DNA of 38,430 bases from UBA3478 sp038134285 (lineage in GTDB: Bacteria > Bacteroidota > Bacteroidia > Flavobacteriales > Flavobacteriaceae): NCBI GenBank assembly GCA_038134285.1, contig JAYPUW010000011.1:1-38430 (forward strand). Reading direction: 5' to 3'. Both the position numbers and the translations under genes were made by a program. The notes below the pieces were generated by a model. That model made no database searches. It had not been told where the DNA came from and saw only the letters and a list, made by a program, of their open reading frames with translations. Each line of letters begins with the position of its first letter. Position 1 is the first letter of the stretch. Below, piece after piece: positions 10,301 through 17,806 of the stretch.

Positions 10301-10480
10301 CGATATGTTCAGAGTCGTAAAACTGGAATCACGGCAACCGAAGAACAATTGATGGGTTATGCTGAAAAAGCGGTCAAAGCTTACAATGAAGAAGTTACTG
10401 CCTTTTTTAATGCGCAATGGAAGGGATTTGTGGAGCGCATGAGTCCACTACAAGCACCCGTACTTTCGTCAATCGAATAA
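7352..10480 (+). CDS. Secreted sortilin/VPS10-like BNR-repeat protein
   Basis: Large exported protein of 1042 residues, often labelled glycosyl hydrolase in databases without biochemical support. The start at 7352 gives a signal peptide (MKNSLLFGLLLSSVFSFAQ); the in-frame ATG at 7292 would run back into the peptidase gene. The body holds at least nine Asp-box/BNR-like turns of the form D-x-G-x-x-W (for example DAGKTWTSM, DGGKTWKQV, DGGETWKKL, DKGLTWSVI, DKGKNWTKY), indicating one or two beta-propellers over residues about 30-720. A beta-rich domain follows, then a charged coiled coil near 885-960 rich in Ala, Lys and Glu. No catalytic residues can be assigned. It may be co-transcribed with the peptidase upstream. 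Function unknown; binding or scaffolding at the cell surface is possible. Confidence 0.85.
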   Translation: MKNSLLFGLLLSSVFSFAQEFTIDLAQDLKPRNIGPAGMSGRVTAIDVVTEDPDIIYAGTASGGLWKSTSGGTKWTPIFDNESTASIGAVAIDPSNASVVWVGTGEGNPRNSLNGGYGVFRSLDAGKTWTSMGLEKTRHIHRILIDPSDSNTVYVGAIGSPWGAHKERGVYKTIDGGKTWKQVLFTSTLSGVGDMVMDPKNPNKLLVGMWEHKRDPWFFKSGGQGSGLYLTYDGGETWKKLSDKEGLPEGELGRIGLAIAPSNTDVIYALVEAKKNALYRSSDGGEKWEKMNDKEEIGNRPFYYSDLAVDPSNENRIYSVFTYVNVSEDGGKSFKELMPAYNVSNGVHPDHHAWYVHPKDPDFMINGNDGGLNITRDRGKSWRFADNIPVGQFYHVAVDNEFPYNVYGGMQDNGSWRGPAYVWKDQGIRNSYWQEISFGDGFDVVPDPDDSRFGYSMSQQGSVVRFDYVTGNNYSVRPTPPDETTELRFNWNSGIGQDPFDSSIVYFGSQFVHKSTDKGLTWSVISPDLTTNDPEKQKQSESGGLTMDATGAENHCTILVIEPSKAEKNFLWVGTDDGRVHYTKDGGSQWTEVTSNLKGLPKGSWIAQIKASETNPGEAFLIANDYRRFNYTPYAYHTTNYGKSWERIVDESDVSSYTLSIIQDPEYPNLLFLGTDDGLYLSLDKGKNWTKYTNGFPTVSTKDLLIHPREKDLVIGTFGRALWVLDDIRPLQQLSSRPNLLNEEIVVFDAPTAYHAAYQQPTGSRFGADALFNGENRPSGGRISYYIKKGAEGLKTKDSIHLFVLKESDTIRHLKIKRPEKPGFHRTSWRLDEKGVANPSRNLRKSSREPSGADVLPGSYTLVAQIGDHVSQASIAVELDPRLKASLEDAKAVYQATKSLENLTAELTSSTNRLAKANAQLKAFEAQLKANETNLEDEAKEALKTIKSEITNLQDKVFGKEDKRQGITRNSEMTVLTRIRNASRYVQSRKTGITATEEQLMGYAEKAVKAYNEEVTAFFNAQWKGFVERMSPLQAPVLSSIE

Positions 10481-10487
10481 ACGCCTC

Positions 10488-11099
10488 ATGTACATTCGCG
10501 ACCAGCACAACAATTCTGAATTTTTAGAGGCTATAGCCTTTATAGAAACACTTTCATTTGGTGTGCTGGTCAGCGATGTTGAGGGTCGAACCTGGGGGGT
10601 ACACCTACCCTTTACCGTCAATAAAGACCATTCCCTAAGCACACACATGGCCAAGTCAAATCCGTTGGCACAGCAATGGTTAAGTGGAGAAATACCAAAT
10701 GAGGTAATGTGTATTTTTAAGAGTGCAGGTGCTTACATTTCAGGGTCTTGGTATCTCCATGAAGAGGTTTCAACCTATGATTACTCTGCGCTGCATCTCT
10801 ATGCAAAAATTGAACTGTTAGATGCAGAAGAAACCTTAAAAGATTTAGAGGTGCTTATGGACCGTCATGAATCGGGTCAGAAAAATCCAAAACCTATGTC
10901 AGCCTATAAGCAGAGTACCCTCTCTCAATACAGAGGAGTACTCGGATTTAAATTGTATCCCACCCATTTTTATTTCGCTCAAAAACTATCGCAAGAAAGG
11001 ACTGAAGACTTACATAGTGTTATTGGTCATCTTGAAAATGGTACAGCAGAAGAGCAACGTGTCGCTCAAGACATTAAAAAGCAAAGTATTAGTAAATGA
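10488..11099 (+). CDS. PaiB-like FMN-binding split-barrel protein
   Basis: A 203-residue cytoplasmic protein resembling the PaiB family (FMN_bind_2), described in Bacillus as a negative transcriptional regulator. Visible family features are the start MYIRDQH, THMAKSNPLAQQW, the AYISGSWY segment, YDYSALHLYAKIEL, and RGVLGFKL, with length close to the usual 200-210. The stop overlaps the ATG of oxyR (ATGA), so the two are translationally linked, hinting at a redox or flavin-related job. Whether it binds DNA or is a flavin-dependent enzyme cannot be told from the sequence. Confidence 0.82.
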   Translation: MYIRDQHNNSEFLEAIAFIETLSFGVLVSDVEGRTWGVHLPFTVNKDHSLSTHMAKSNPLAQQWLSGEIPNEVMCIFKSAGAYISGSWYLHEEVSTYDYSALHLYAKIELLDAEETLKDLEVLMDRHESGQKNPKPMSAYKQSTLSQYRGVLGFKLYPTHFYFAQKLSQERTEDLHSVIGHLENGTAEEQRVAQDIKKQSISK

Positions 11100-12046
11100 C
11101 CATCACCCAACTTCATTACCTCATTGCAGTCGCTGAACATCAGAATTTTACTGTTGCTGCAGAAAAGTCTTTTGTCACTCAACCTACTTTGAGTATGCAG
11201 ATCGCAAAACTTGAAGAAGAGCTAAATGTGAAATTGTTTGATCGCGGCACCAAGCCGATCAAACTAACAGCAGTGGGTGAAAAGATTGTGGAGCAGGCCA
11301 AATGTGTTGTAATTGAAGCCGAGCGCATCAAAGATATCGTTTCTGTTGAAAAAAGATTTATTGGAGGGCCATATAATCTAGGCATTATTCCTACTGTTAT
11401 GCCCACCCTACTCCCTATGTTTTTGGCAACGTTTATCAAAAAATACCCAAAGGTTAAGCTCGTTATCAAAGAGATGACCACTGAAGAAATCGCCGTTCAG
11501 CTGCGAGAAGGAAAACTCGATGGAGCCATTGCCGCAACTCCGTTAGGTTTTGATGACATTGTAGAGCGTCCTCTATATTACGAGCCCTTCGTGGCTTATA
11601 TTCCTGAAGATCACCGACTCAATGCACAGTCTACCTTAAAGAGTGAAGACTTGCGTCTAGATGAGGTTTTACTGCTTGAAGACGGACATTGTTTTAGAGA
11701 TGGTGTCATCAATCTATGTGGAGCTCCTAAGCAATTAGATCCAAGTGAATTTAGAATTGAGAGTGGAAGTTTTGAGACGCTTATCAAACTCTCAGACGTG
11801 AATATGGGTATGACCCTTCTGCCCTATTTACACACGCTTCAACTTAAAGAGGTTCAAGAAAAGCGCCTCAAACACTTCGAAAAACCCGAGCCAGCTCGAG
11901 AAATCAGCTTGATCTATCACAAATGCGAGCTAAAACTTCAAATCACCACTGCACTAAAAGAAGTGATCAGCTCAGTGATTAGAGGAGCGATTAGCTTCCA
12001 TGATGTTGAAATAATTTCGCCTAAACAGCGATCAGGGCGGGTGTAG
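11096..12046 (+). CDS. oxyR: OxyR-type LysR regulator (hydrogen peroxide sensor)
   Basis: LysR-family activator of 316 residues. The N-terminal helix-turn-helix is typical (FTVAAEKSFVTQPTLSMQIAKLE, about 18-40), followed by a periplasmic-binding-protein-like sensor domain from about 90. The peroxide-sensing pair is present: Cys199 in EDGHCFRD and Cys208 in NLCGAP, at the same residue numbers and spacing as in E. coli OxyR, which strongly favours OxyR over other LysR proteins. Expected to sense peroxide by disulfide formation and to activate defence genes. Nearby trxB on the opposite strand is a plausible reductant or target. The 3' end overlaps the convergent small gene by 26 bp. Confidence 0.92.
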   Translation: MTITQLHYLIAVAEHQNFTVAAEKSFVTQPTLSMQIAKLEEELNVKLFDRGTKPIKLTAVGEKIVEQAKCVVIEAERIKDIVSVEKRFIGGPYNLGIIPTVMPTLLPMFLATFIKKYPKVKLVIKEMTTEEIAVQLREGKLDGAIAATPLGFDDIVERPLYYEPFVAYIPEDHRLNAQSTLKSEDLRLDEVLLLEDGHCFRDGVINLCGAPKQLDPSEFRIESGSFETLIKLSDVNMGMTLLPYLHTLQLKEVQEKRLKHFEKPEPAREISLIYHKCELKLQITTALKEVISSVIRGAISFHDVEIISPKQRSGRV

Positions 12047-12230
12047 CCATTAAGGCGTGCTTTAAGAGAGGCTTGTCATTGACATAATCTCTGAGCCATT
12101 CTACTAAGGCAGACCATTCGTGCGCTTGAAGAACGCGCTTGGCCTTCTGTATTTCTTTTAAGAATAAATCACGATCAAAGCTTACCTTTTCTAAAATCGA
12201 TTGGGTGTATCGTAGCATTTTATTTCTCAT
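12021..12230 (-). CDS. Small conserved flavobacterial protein, function unknown
   Basis: A 69-residue protein starting MRNKMLRYTQSILEKVSFD and containing SALVEWLRDYV. This resembles a short protein of unknown role that I recall being widespread in Flavobacteriia (the KML-YT-ILEKVSFD-LF pattern). No signal peptide or membrane segment; mostly helical and charged. The alternative start at Met5 is possible. It overlaps the oxyR 3' end by 26 bp tail to tail. Its reality rests on family pattern and a gene-sized intergenic slot. Confidence 0.7.
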   Translation of the reverse strand: MRNKMLRYTQSILEKVSFDRDLFLKEIQKAKRVLQAHEWSALVEWLRDYVNDKPLLKHALMATPALIAV

Positions 12231-12299
12231 GAACTACATTTTAGCACCATGAATTTAAATGCTACTTCAAAAAAAGACTGCTAAGAGATCGTTAAAATT

Positions 12300-12752
12300 C
12301 TAGGAGTTCTTAACTTTAATAGACCACTGAAAATCGAAAGATGAAACGCAATCATTCGACTCATCAAAACCCTGGCTGTTCAGCCAAAACGTGACCCCTT
12401 GTTTAGTTTCAATAGCCTGTACCAGGGCTTTTTGCACGCTGTCTTTAGCTTCGCATTGAAACCTGATTTTACCCATAGCTTTCTTCAAAAAATTAGCCTT
12501 GTTTTGAACGACTAACATACTCACCTTATACTTTGAACGCCTAATTTCTTGAATAATGAGAATCCCAGTACTTAGCTCCGCTGCCATTCCTTGTACCGCC
12601 CAAAACATCGATTTGAACGGGTTAGAATTGAACCAACCGTGCTTCACAATGACTAAAGAATAAGTCTCGGTACATTTCTTTACCCGCACACCACTCCAAA
12701 AAGCACTGGGGAGTTTAAAAAAGAGAAAAAGGTGTAAGTGGGTTAAAGACAC
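12300..12752 (-). CDS. DUF4442 hotdog-fold protein (thioesterase-like)
   Basis: About 151 residues from a GTG start at 12752. The family pattern is visible: LPSAFWSGVRV near the start, HGWFNSNPFKSMFWAVQGMAAELSTG in the middle, and KKAMGKIRFQCE later, as in DUF4442 proteins related to YiiD-type thioesterases. The GTG start puts the N-terminus where relatives begin and leaves 5 bases after the trxB stop; an ATG at 12809 would overlap trxB by 52 bp and add residues unlike the family. Probably co-transcribed with trxB. Likely binds acyl-CoA or a similar thioester, but no substrate is known. Confidence 0.82.
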   Translation of the reverse strand: MSLTHLHLFLFFKLPSAFWSGVRVKKCTETYSLVIVKHGWFNSNPFKSMFWAVQGMAAELSTGILIIQEIRRSKYKVSMLVVQNKANFLKKAMGKIRFQCEAKDSVQKALVQAIETKQGVTFWLNSQGFDESNDCVSSFDFQWSIKVKNS

Positions 12753-12757
12753 TTTAA

Positions 12758-13708
12758 TTATCTTTCTAATGTTGCCATGTAGCGCTCTGCATCTAGTGCA
12801 GCCATGCATCCCGTTCCTGCCGCTGTAACGGCCTGGCGGTATTCTTTATCCTGAGCGTCTCCACATGCAAACACCCCCGGGAGATTTGTTTTAGTCGATT
12901 TTCCTTTAGTTTGAATGTATCCGACCTCATCCATTTCAAGTTGACCTTTGAAGATGTCTGTATTGGGCTTATGTCCGATCGCAATAAATAATCCAGTGAT
13001 TGCGATTTCTTCTTTTTCCCCCGTTTGATTGTTTACCATACGCAGCCCTTCAACCACTTGCTCTCCAAGCACCTCAGCGACTTCAGTATTGTATCGAATG
13101 TCAATGTTTTCAATACTCTCTACTCGGTGCTGCATTGCTTTTGATGCACGCATTTGATCCTTGCGGACCAGCATAGTCACCTTAGAACAAATATTCGCTA
13201 GATAAGAGGCCTCTTCTGCTGCCGTGTCTCCTCCTCCTACGATCGCCACCTCTTGACCTTTGTAAAAGAAACCGTCACAAACAGCGCAAGCAGAAACACC
13301 ACCTCCACGCAAACGTTGTTCGCTAGGGATTCCTAGATATTTTGCCGATGCTCCTGTAGCAATAATAACTGTATTTGCGGTCAGGTGTTTAGATCCATCA
13401 ATCACCACTTTGTGCAGTCCTCCTGGCTTTGTAGCAAACTGTACCTCTGTGGCATGACCTATTCGCACTTCAGTACCAAATCGCTCTGCTTGTTGTTGCA
13501 GTTGAACCATCATACTAGGACCATCAACGCCTTCTGGATATCCAGGAAAATTATCTACTTCTGTAGTCGTAGTTAATTGACCACCAGGCTCCATCCCAGT
13601 GTATACCACAGGTCTTATATCGGCACGTGCGGCATAAATGGCTGCGGTGTAGCCCGCTGGTCCTGATCCAATAATTAAGGTTTTTATGTGTTCTGAAGTG
13701 TTATCCAT
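12758..13708 (-). CDS. trxB: Thioredoxin-disulfide reductase
   Basis: FAD- and NADPH-dependent reductase of 316 residues, full length. FAD-binding GSGPAG at 14-19, the redox-active CAVC (Cys141, Cys144) in SACAVCDGFF, NADPH-binding GGGDTA at 158-163 and a C-terminal FAD motif GVFACGDAQD are all present. It keeps thioredoxin reduced in the cytoplasm, supporting ribonucleotide reductase and peroxide defence. OxyR lies about 0.7 kb away in convergent orientation, so regulation by OxyR is plausible but unproven. The 118-bp region to the divergent rhodanese gene must hold its promoter; a TACATTTT box at 13716-13723 (minus strand) is a weak -7 candidate. Confidence 0.96.
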   Translation of the reverse strand: MDNTSEHIKTLIIGSGPAGYTAAIYAARADIRPVVYTGMEPGGQLTTTTEVDNFPGYPEGVDGPSMMVQLQQQAERFGTEVRIGHATEVQFATKPGGLHKVVIDGSKHLTANTVIIATGASAKYLGIPSEQRLRGGGVSACAVCDGFFYKGQEVAIVGGGDTAAEEASYLANICSKVTMLVRKDQMRASKAMQHRVESIENIDIRYNTEVAEVLGEQVVEGLRMVNNQTGEKEEIAITGLFIAIGHKPNTDIFKGQLEMDEVGYIQTKGKSTKTNLPGVFACGDAQDKEYRQAVTAAGTGCMAALDAERYMATLER

Positions 13709-13826
13709 AGTACTAAAAATGTAGATAGCGAATTTAAGAATTCTAAAAGGCTAATCTATGTAACTTAGAGCACATATTTAACCGAATCAAATTGCTTACT
13801 TCGCATTCAAATAAGAATTCAAAACT

Positions 13827-14204
13827 ATGATACGATCTTTTTTCTTGCTCAGCTGTGCGTTACTTGGTTTATGGTGTTCTAGTGTTAATGCACAAGAATC
13901 AGCCATTAGCAGGTTAGATTCGATAGCTTTTATTCAGGGTTCGTTAGAAAAAAATGCACTGCTCATTGATGTGCGCACAAAGACCGAGTTCAAGCAAGGA
14001 CATCTTAAGGGAGCAAAACAAGTCGACTTTTTACAGCCTGAAAAGTTTGAGTCGTTTTTTAAGAAAAAAGATACCCTTCAGCCTGTGTATCTCTATTGCC
14101 GATCAGGTAATCGCAGTCAAAAGGCAGCTAAATACCTTGAATCCATTGGATTCAAAGAGATTTATGATCTCAAGGGGGGCTATTCTGGGTTGAATAGAAA
14201 ATAA
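13827..14204 (+). CDS. Exported rhodanese-like protein
   Basis: Single rhodanese domain of 125 residues with a signal peptide (cleavage probably after VNA, about residue 22). The active-site loop CRSGNRS (Cys91) and LIDVRTKTEF (about 46-55) are intact, as is the later helix and LKGGYSG near the C-terminus. Likely a periplasmic sulfurtransferase or persulfide carrier; substrate unknown. It stands directly before a decayed gene (stop at 14204, next relic from 14209), so it may be the survivor of a longer operon. Confidence 0.88.
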   Translation: MIRSFFLLSCALLGLWCSSVNAQESAISRLDSIAFIQGSLEKNALLIDVRTKTEFKQGHLKGAKQVDFLQPEKFESFFKKKDTLQPVYLYCRSGNRSQKAAKYLESIGFKEIYDLKGGYSGLNRK

Positions 14205-14208
14205 CCTC

Positions 14209-14873
14209 ATGAAAAAAGCAGTTTTTCTGCTGATTGCTATTCTCGAAGTGCTAGAGCCAGTAGTCGGACAATAGACTATTACCCAAAATTCAGTCTTCGC
14301 ATTAGGGAAAATAAATCCCTCTTAGTCTTATCAAGCCGAAACACATTTCGAGCGGGGCGACTTTCTCAAAGAAACGAGACAATATATTCTTCGTCCATCA
14401 GCTACCTACTTACTTTCAAAACATATGGAGCTTAGTGGAGGAATTTCATAACTCTACAATGCAAGTTAAAGCAACGGTCAAAGTGCTGCATCTAAAGAGT
14501 TCAAGAGTTGGGAACAAGTAGGGGTTTACCACAGTATAGGACGATTTAATTTCTTTCATGGGGTTAGAACAGAGCAGCGTCACAATGTTTCAGGCTACAG
14601 CCAGAGACTTCGGTAACGCCTCACAATTTCAACCCCCTTACCTCTATTTGCAGGCTTGAGATTAGACGCTATTAGTTTTAATGAGCATTTTGTGCATACC
14701 AAAAATGTGAGTTTTGAAGGGTTTGATCAAAACTGGACTTTTGTAGGCGTTCAATTTTCAATTGGAGAACACCTCATGTTTAGAAGCGGATCAGACATAC
14801 TTTGGCTCGAAGAGGTGGTGAGAATATTCATTTAAACACCCTACAAAGCTGGCTAATAGTTAAGGTGCTTTAA
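14209..14873 (+). pseudogene. Decayed DUF2490 outer-membrane protein gene (five stops, one frameshift)
   Basis: Starting at ATG 14209, the frame reads a signal-peptide-like start (MKKAVFLLIAILEV) and then DUF2490-like sequence (RGDFLKETRQYILRPSATY, LYNAS, WEQVGVYHSIGRFNF). It is broken by in-frame stops at 14272 (TAG), 14323 (TAG), 14449 (TAA), 14467 (TAA) and 14614 (TAA). Three TAA stops sit where relatives usually have Tyr (before LYN, after NAS, after LR) and one TAG where Trp is likely. Near 14790-14810 the reading shifts by one base, and the expected end (ENIHLNTLQSWLIVKVL) is read to TAA at 14871-14873. Total length would be about 221 residues, right for the family. Several independent lesions mean no intact product. 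Confidence 0.78.
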
Positions 14874-14980
14874 AAATAATGTTGATTATCGAGGTGATTG
14901 GCACGCCTCTTGTACTAGGATATACGTATTTCGTCTACAAAACCTTTGCCGGTAAGGTTTCCATAGACGAACACAGTTAT
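14870..14980 (+). pseudogene. cydB: 3' remnant of cytochrome bd oxidase subunit II (cydB)
   Basis: An open stretch reads LKIMLIIEVIGTPLVLGYTY and then FVYKTFAGKVSIDEHSY, which matches the last transmembrane helix and tail typical of Bacteroidota CydB. Upstream the same frame meets a stop at 14861, and no other CydB sequence precedes it, so only about the last 37 codons remain. A normal stop is lost: SY is followed by T-TAA, as if one base had been inserted, and the frame runs on to 15022, into the next gene. It abuts or overlaps the DUF2490 relic, so a deletion probably fused the two ends. Identification is from pattern memory and is moderately sure. Confidence 0.6.
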
Positions 14981-15018
14981 TTAATTGTATATTCCAAACC
15001 GAAAATCAACACACTCCT

Positions 15019-15546
15019 ATGAAATCTATAGTAGCATTAGTGCTATCGATTGGTTTTAGCATACCCTTAACTGCTCAAAACTTCACCAATCTTGATCGCA
15101 GTCCACTAGACATGAGCTATGCGCGCCCTGAACGCTTGGCAGATCCAGATATCCGAATCATTTATTCACGCCCTCAACTCAAAGGAAGAGAAGTAAAAGA
15201 TCTTGTGCCCAAAGGAAAAATTTGGCGCACAGGTGCAAATGAAACTACAGAGATCACCTTTTACAAAACTGTGCTTATAGAAGGTAAGCGCATCGAGGCA
15301 GGGACTTATTCTTTATACACCATTCCTGGTAGTCGAAACTGGACTATTGTGCTCAATCGAAAACTCAATACCTGGGGTGCCTATGCTTACGATGAAACCC
15401 TAGATATTGGTCGATTTAGTGCTGAGGTATTACCCACAAACAAACCTGTTGAGGTGTTTTCTATAAATTTCGAGCGAACCGCATCAGGTTATATCCTATT
15501 TTTTGCTTGGGGCGAGACCCTTGTTGCTCTGCCTATTCAGGCTTAA
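15019..15546 (+). CDS. Exported DUF2911 protein
   Basis: A 175-residue protein with signal peptide (MKSIVALVLSIGFSIPLTAQ) and the DUF2911 pattern: an early SPLD near 27-30, IIYSRPQLKGREV, WRTGANETTEITF, AGTYSLYTIPG, WTIVLNRKLNTWG, and FAWGETLVALPI at the end. DUF2911 is common in Bacteroidota and has no established function. The last 14 bp overlap the 3' end of the convergent gene. The ATG lies inside the run-on frame of the cydB relic, so its promoter must lie in decayed sequence, within about 14880-15018; I see no clear -7 box there. Confidence 0.88.
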   Translation: MKSIVALVLSIGFSIPLTAQNFTNLDRSPLDMSYARPERLADPDIRIIYSRPQLKGREVKDLVPKGKIWRTGANETTEITFYKTVLIEGKRIEAGTYSLYTIPGSRNWTIVLNRKLNTWGAYAYDETLDIGRFSAEVLPTNKPVEVFSINFERTASGYILFFAWGETLVALPIQA

Positions 15547-16492
15547 GTCTATTTAGCATATAGCGGTAAAGGGGTTGCGGAATATGAGAAGTTCCGTCGT
15601 CTGCACATTCTGAAGTGGTAAAATAAGTGTTAGAATCACTACCAAACCCTATCGCCTCACCTTGCTGCTCTAAGAGATAAGGGAGCTGTTGTGGCTTCTT
15701 TTGAGTAAGTAATTGAGTTAGCGGTAAACGTTCTAAATTGGTATACATCCAGGTTCTAAAATAGTTTTTGATCACCACACTGCCGTCTTCATGTTGATCC
15801 GCCGCTGTGATATAGTGCAAATAAGAGCGCATTTGAGGAATATCTGTGGTAAGTGGCTCAATTTGAAGGGTTCCTACAAATTTTAATTCAGCAGCTATAG
15901 GGCCTTGAGTATCCTTTAGGGTAGCGGCATAAACTCTTGATCTTTGATCTCTCTTGGTGACGACGATTAATTCATTTGTTTGAGTGTCATAGAGAAGGGC
16001 TTCTGCGTCACGTGCTCCATCCTCATAAAATAGCTCAATAGATTGAAGCACATCAATTTCTTTAGGTCTTAGAGAGGTGAGATCAGGCTCTGCGACTTTG
16101 TAAACTGTAATCGACTTACGAAGCGCCTGGTTGTCACCTATATCTCCTATGAAGAGGTAGTTTTTTTGGTCAATAGTTGCCTGAGTTATATCCTCCCAAT
16201 CGGTGTGTTTAGCGCCGTTAACCGTGATCATTGCCTGAATTGACATGTCTTGATCTAACGCATACACTACGGCTTGGTCACCACTATCGTTGTGTACCCA
16301 AAACACTCCTGGATTTTTTCTAGAAACCACTAATCCACTGATCTCCTTTAAGCGCGTATCAGTACTGTAACCTAGGGTGTCTATTGAAATGGTGGTGTCT
16401 TGAGTCGCAACCAGCCCTTGTCCGAAAACAACCGAAGAACAACCAATAATTAGCGGAAAAACAAGAGATAGATAGAGAGGAGAACGCATCAC
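15533..16492 (-). CDS. Exported beta-propeller-like protein (phytase-like / SdiA-regulated-like fold)
   Basis: A 319-residue protein with a signal peptide ending near VVFGQ (about residue 25); a Cys in IIGCSS could alternatively make it a lipoprotein. Visible motifs LKEISGLVVS, GVFWVHNDSGDQAVVYALD, TDWEDI, YLFIGDIGDN and RDAEALLYD recur in Bacteroidota proteins with a six-bladed propeller resembling esterase-like phytase or SdiA-regulated proteins. No catalytic residues can be assigned. Convergent with the DUF2911 gene, overlapping by 14 bp. A TATCTTTC box at 16509-16516 (minus strand) could be its -7 element. Confidence 0.72.
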   Translation of the reverse strand: MMRSPLYLSLVFPLIIGCSSVVFGQGLVATQDTTISIDTLGYSTDTRLKEISGLVVSRKNPGVFWVHNDSGDQAVVYALDQDMSIQAMITVNGAKHTDWEDITQATIDQKNYLFIGDIGDNQALRKSITVYKVAEPDLTSLRPKEIDVLQSIELFYEDGARDAEALLYDTQTNELIVVTKRDQRSRVYAATLKDTQGPIAAELKFVGTLQIEPLTTDIPQMRSYLHYITAADQHEDGSVVIKNYFRTWMYTNLERLPLTQLLTQKKPQQLPYLLEQQGEAIGFGSDSNTYFTTSECADDGTSHIPQPLYRYMLNRLKPE

Positions 16493-16565
16493 ACTGCTAT
16501 TTTTAGAGGAAAGATACTCGGACTTGTGATTGAATCTAGTACTTTTCGTGTGAATTCTTGATTAA

Positions 16566-17795
16566 ATGTTTAAAACTCATATACTTCTACTTGCACTAAT
16601 TGTAACGGGTGCCTTTTCATTGACGTTAGCTCAATCTGATATTTCTAAACAGATCGATGACGTTGTTGAACACGCTATCGCACAAAAGGCCTTTCCGGGT
16701 GCGCAGCTACTGATTGCAAAATCTGGGACTATACTGCATCATAAGAGCTATGGCTACCACACTTATGATTCGATACAGGCCGTTTCTTCAGAAGACCTCT
16801 ATGATCTTGCATCTATGACAAAGGTTTTAGCCTCTACCTTGAGTTTTATGAAGTGGTACGAAGATCTAAAGATTGACTTAGATGCTCCCTTGAAAGATGA
16901 TTTTCGGATACTTAAAGGAAGAAAAGGAAAGACGACTTATAGAGAAATTTTGGCACATCAGGCCGGATGGATTCCGTATATCGCCCACCAGTATAAGGTG
17001 GTAAAGAAGAATGGTGCCTACCGCTCGAAAACCTTAAATACAGCCCTATCTGAAAAATATCCTTTGCAGCTAAACGATTCACTATTTATTTATTACAAGT
17101 ACCCTCAAAAAATCCTTAGACGAATCAAGCGTACTCCGATAAAGAATATAGGTACTTACCGTTACTCTGGCCTTTGGTTTTTCTTACTTCCATCTCTTAT
17201 TGAAGCACATTATCAAATGCCATTTGATCACTTTTTAGCGACTACCTTTTACCACCCCCTTAGTGCTGATCGACTGGTGTTTAAACCTGCCGATCAATTT
17301 GAAAAAGAACGAATTGTTCCCACAGAGATAGATACCTTGATGAGGCACTCTCTTGTAAGGGGATATGTTCACGATGAGGCGGCTGCCCTCATGGGAGGTG
17401 TCTCGGGAAATGCAGGGCTGTTCGGAAACGCTTTGTCGGTTTTTAGGGTGGCTGAGTTGTTTCGACAAAAGGGTACGATCGATGGAAAGCGTTATTTATC
17501 CACTTCAACGGTTGAGCTGTTTACCAGAAAGGCGTATCTCAATTCAGATAACCGCAGAGGACTAGGTTTTGATAAGCCAGATTTAAGTGACCAAGAGGAC
17601 CCCTATCCTTCAGCTTTGATTAGCGAGAGCGCGTATGGTCACACCGGGTTTACAGGGACTGCTTTTTGGGTAGATCCTGAGAGCGAATTGGTGTTTATTT
17701 TACTAACCAATCGCGTGTATCCAAGTAGAACCCAACAAGGGCTTTATGCATTGAATATCAGAGAGCAGTTGCTGGATTTGGCAGTTCGAATGTGA
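16566..17795 (+). CDS. Exported serine hydrolase, beta-lactamase (class C / AmpH-like) family
   Basis: A 409-residue protein with signal peptide (cleavage near LAQ, residue 23). The nucleophile motif SMTK has Ser83 and Lys86 in DLASMTKVL. The second motif, usually YxN, reads YSG (Tyr200-Ser201-Gly202), so the Asn is missing. The third motif is HTG at 359-361 (YGHTGFTG). Such proteins in Bacteroidota are mostly esterases or peptidoglycan-related hydrolases rather than antibiotic-resistance enzymes. It lies about 3.5 kb before murQ/anmK, so a cell-wall link is possible but speculative. A short AT-rich hairpin follows the stop. Confidence 0.88.
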   Translation: MFKTHILLLALIVTGAFSLTLAQSDISKQIDDVVEHAIAQKAFPGAQLLIAKSGTILHHKSYGYHTYDSIQAVSSEDLYDLASMTKVLASTLSFMKWYEDLKIDLDAPLKDDFRILKGRKGKTTYREILAHQAGWIPYIAHQYKVVKKNGAYRSKTLNTALSEKYPLQLNDSLFIYYKYPQKILRRIKRTPIKNIGTYRYSGLWFFLLPSLIEAHYQMPFDHFLATTFYHPLSADRLVFKPADQFEKERIVPTEIDTLMRHSLVRGYVHDEAAALMGGVSGNAGLFGNALSVFRVAELFRQKGTIDGKRYLSTSTVELFTRKAYLNSDNRRGLGFDKPDLSDQEDPYPSALISESAYGHTGFTGTAFWVDPESELVFILLTNRVYPSRTQQGLYALNIREQLLDLAVRM

Positions 17796-17806
17796 GGGGT
17801 GGATTA

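Noticed and set aside
14209..14873. Stop-codon readthrough or recoding to make a full-length DUF2490 protein
   Set aside because: TAA and TAG end normal genes throughout the window, and the relic also carries a frameshift near its 3' end, so plain decay is the simpler reading.
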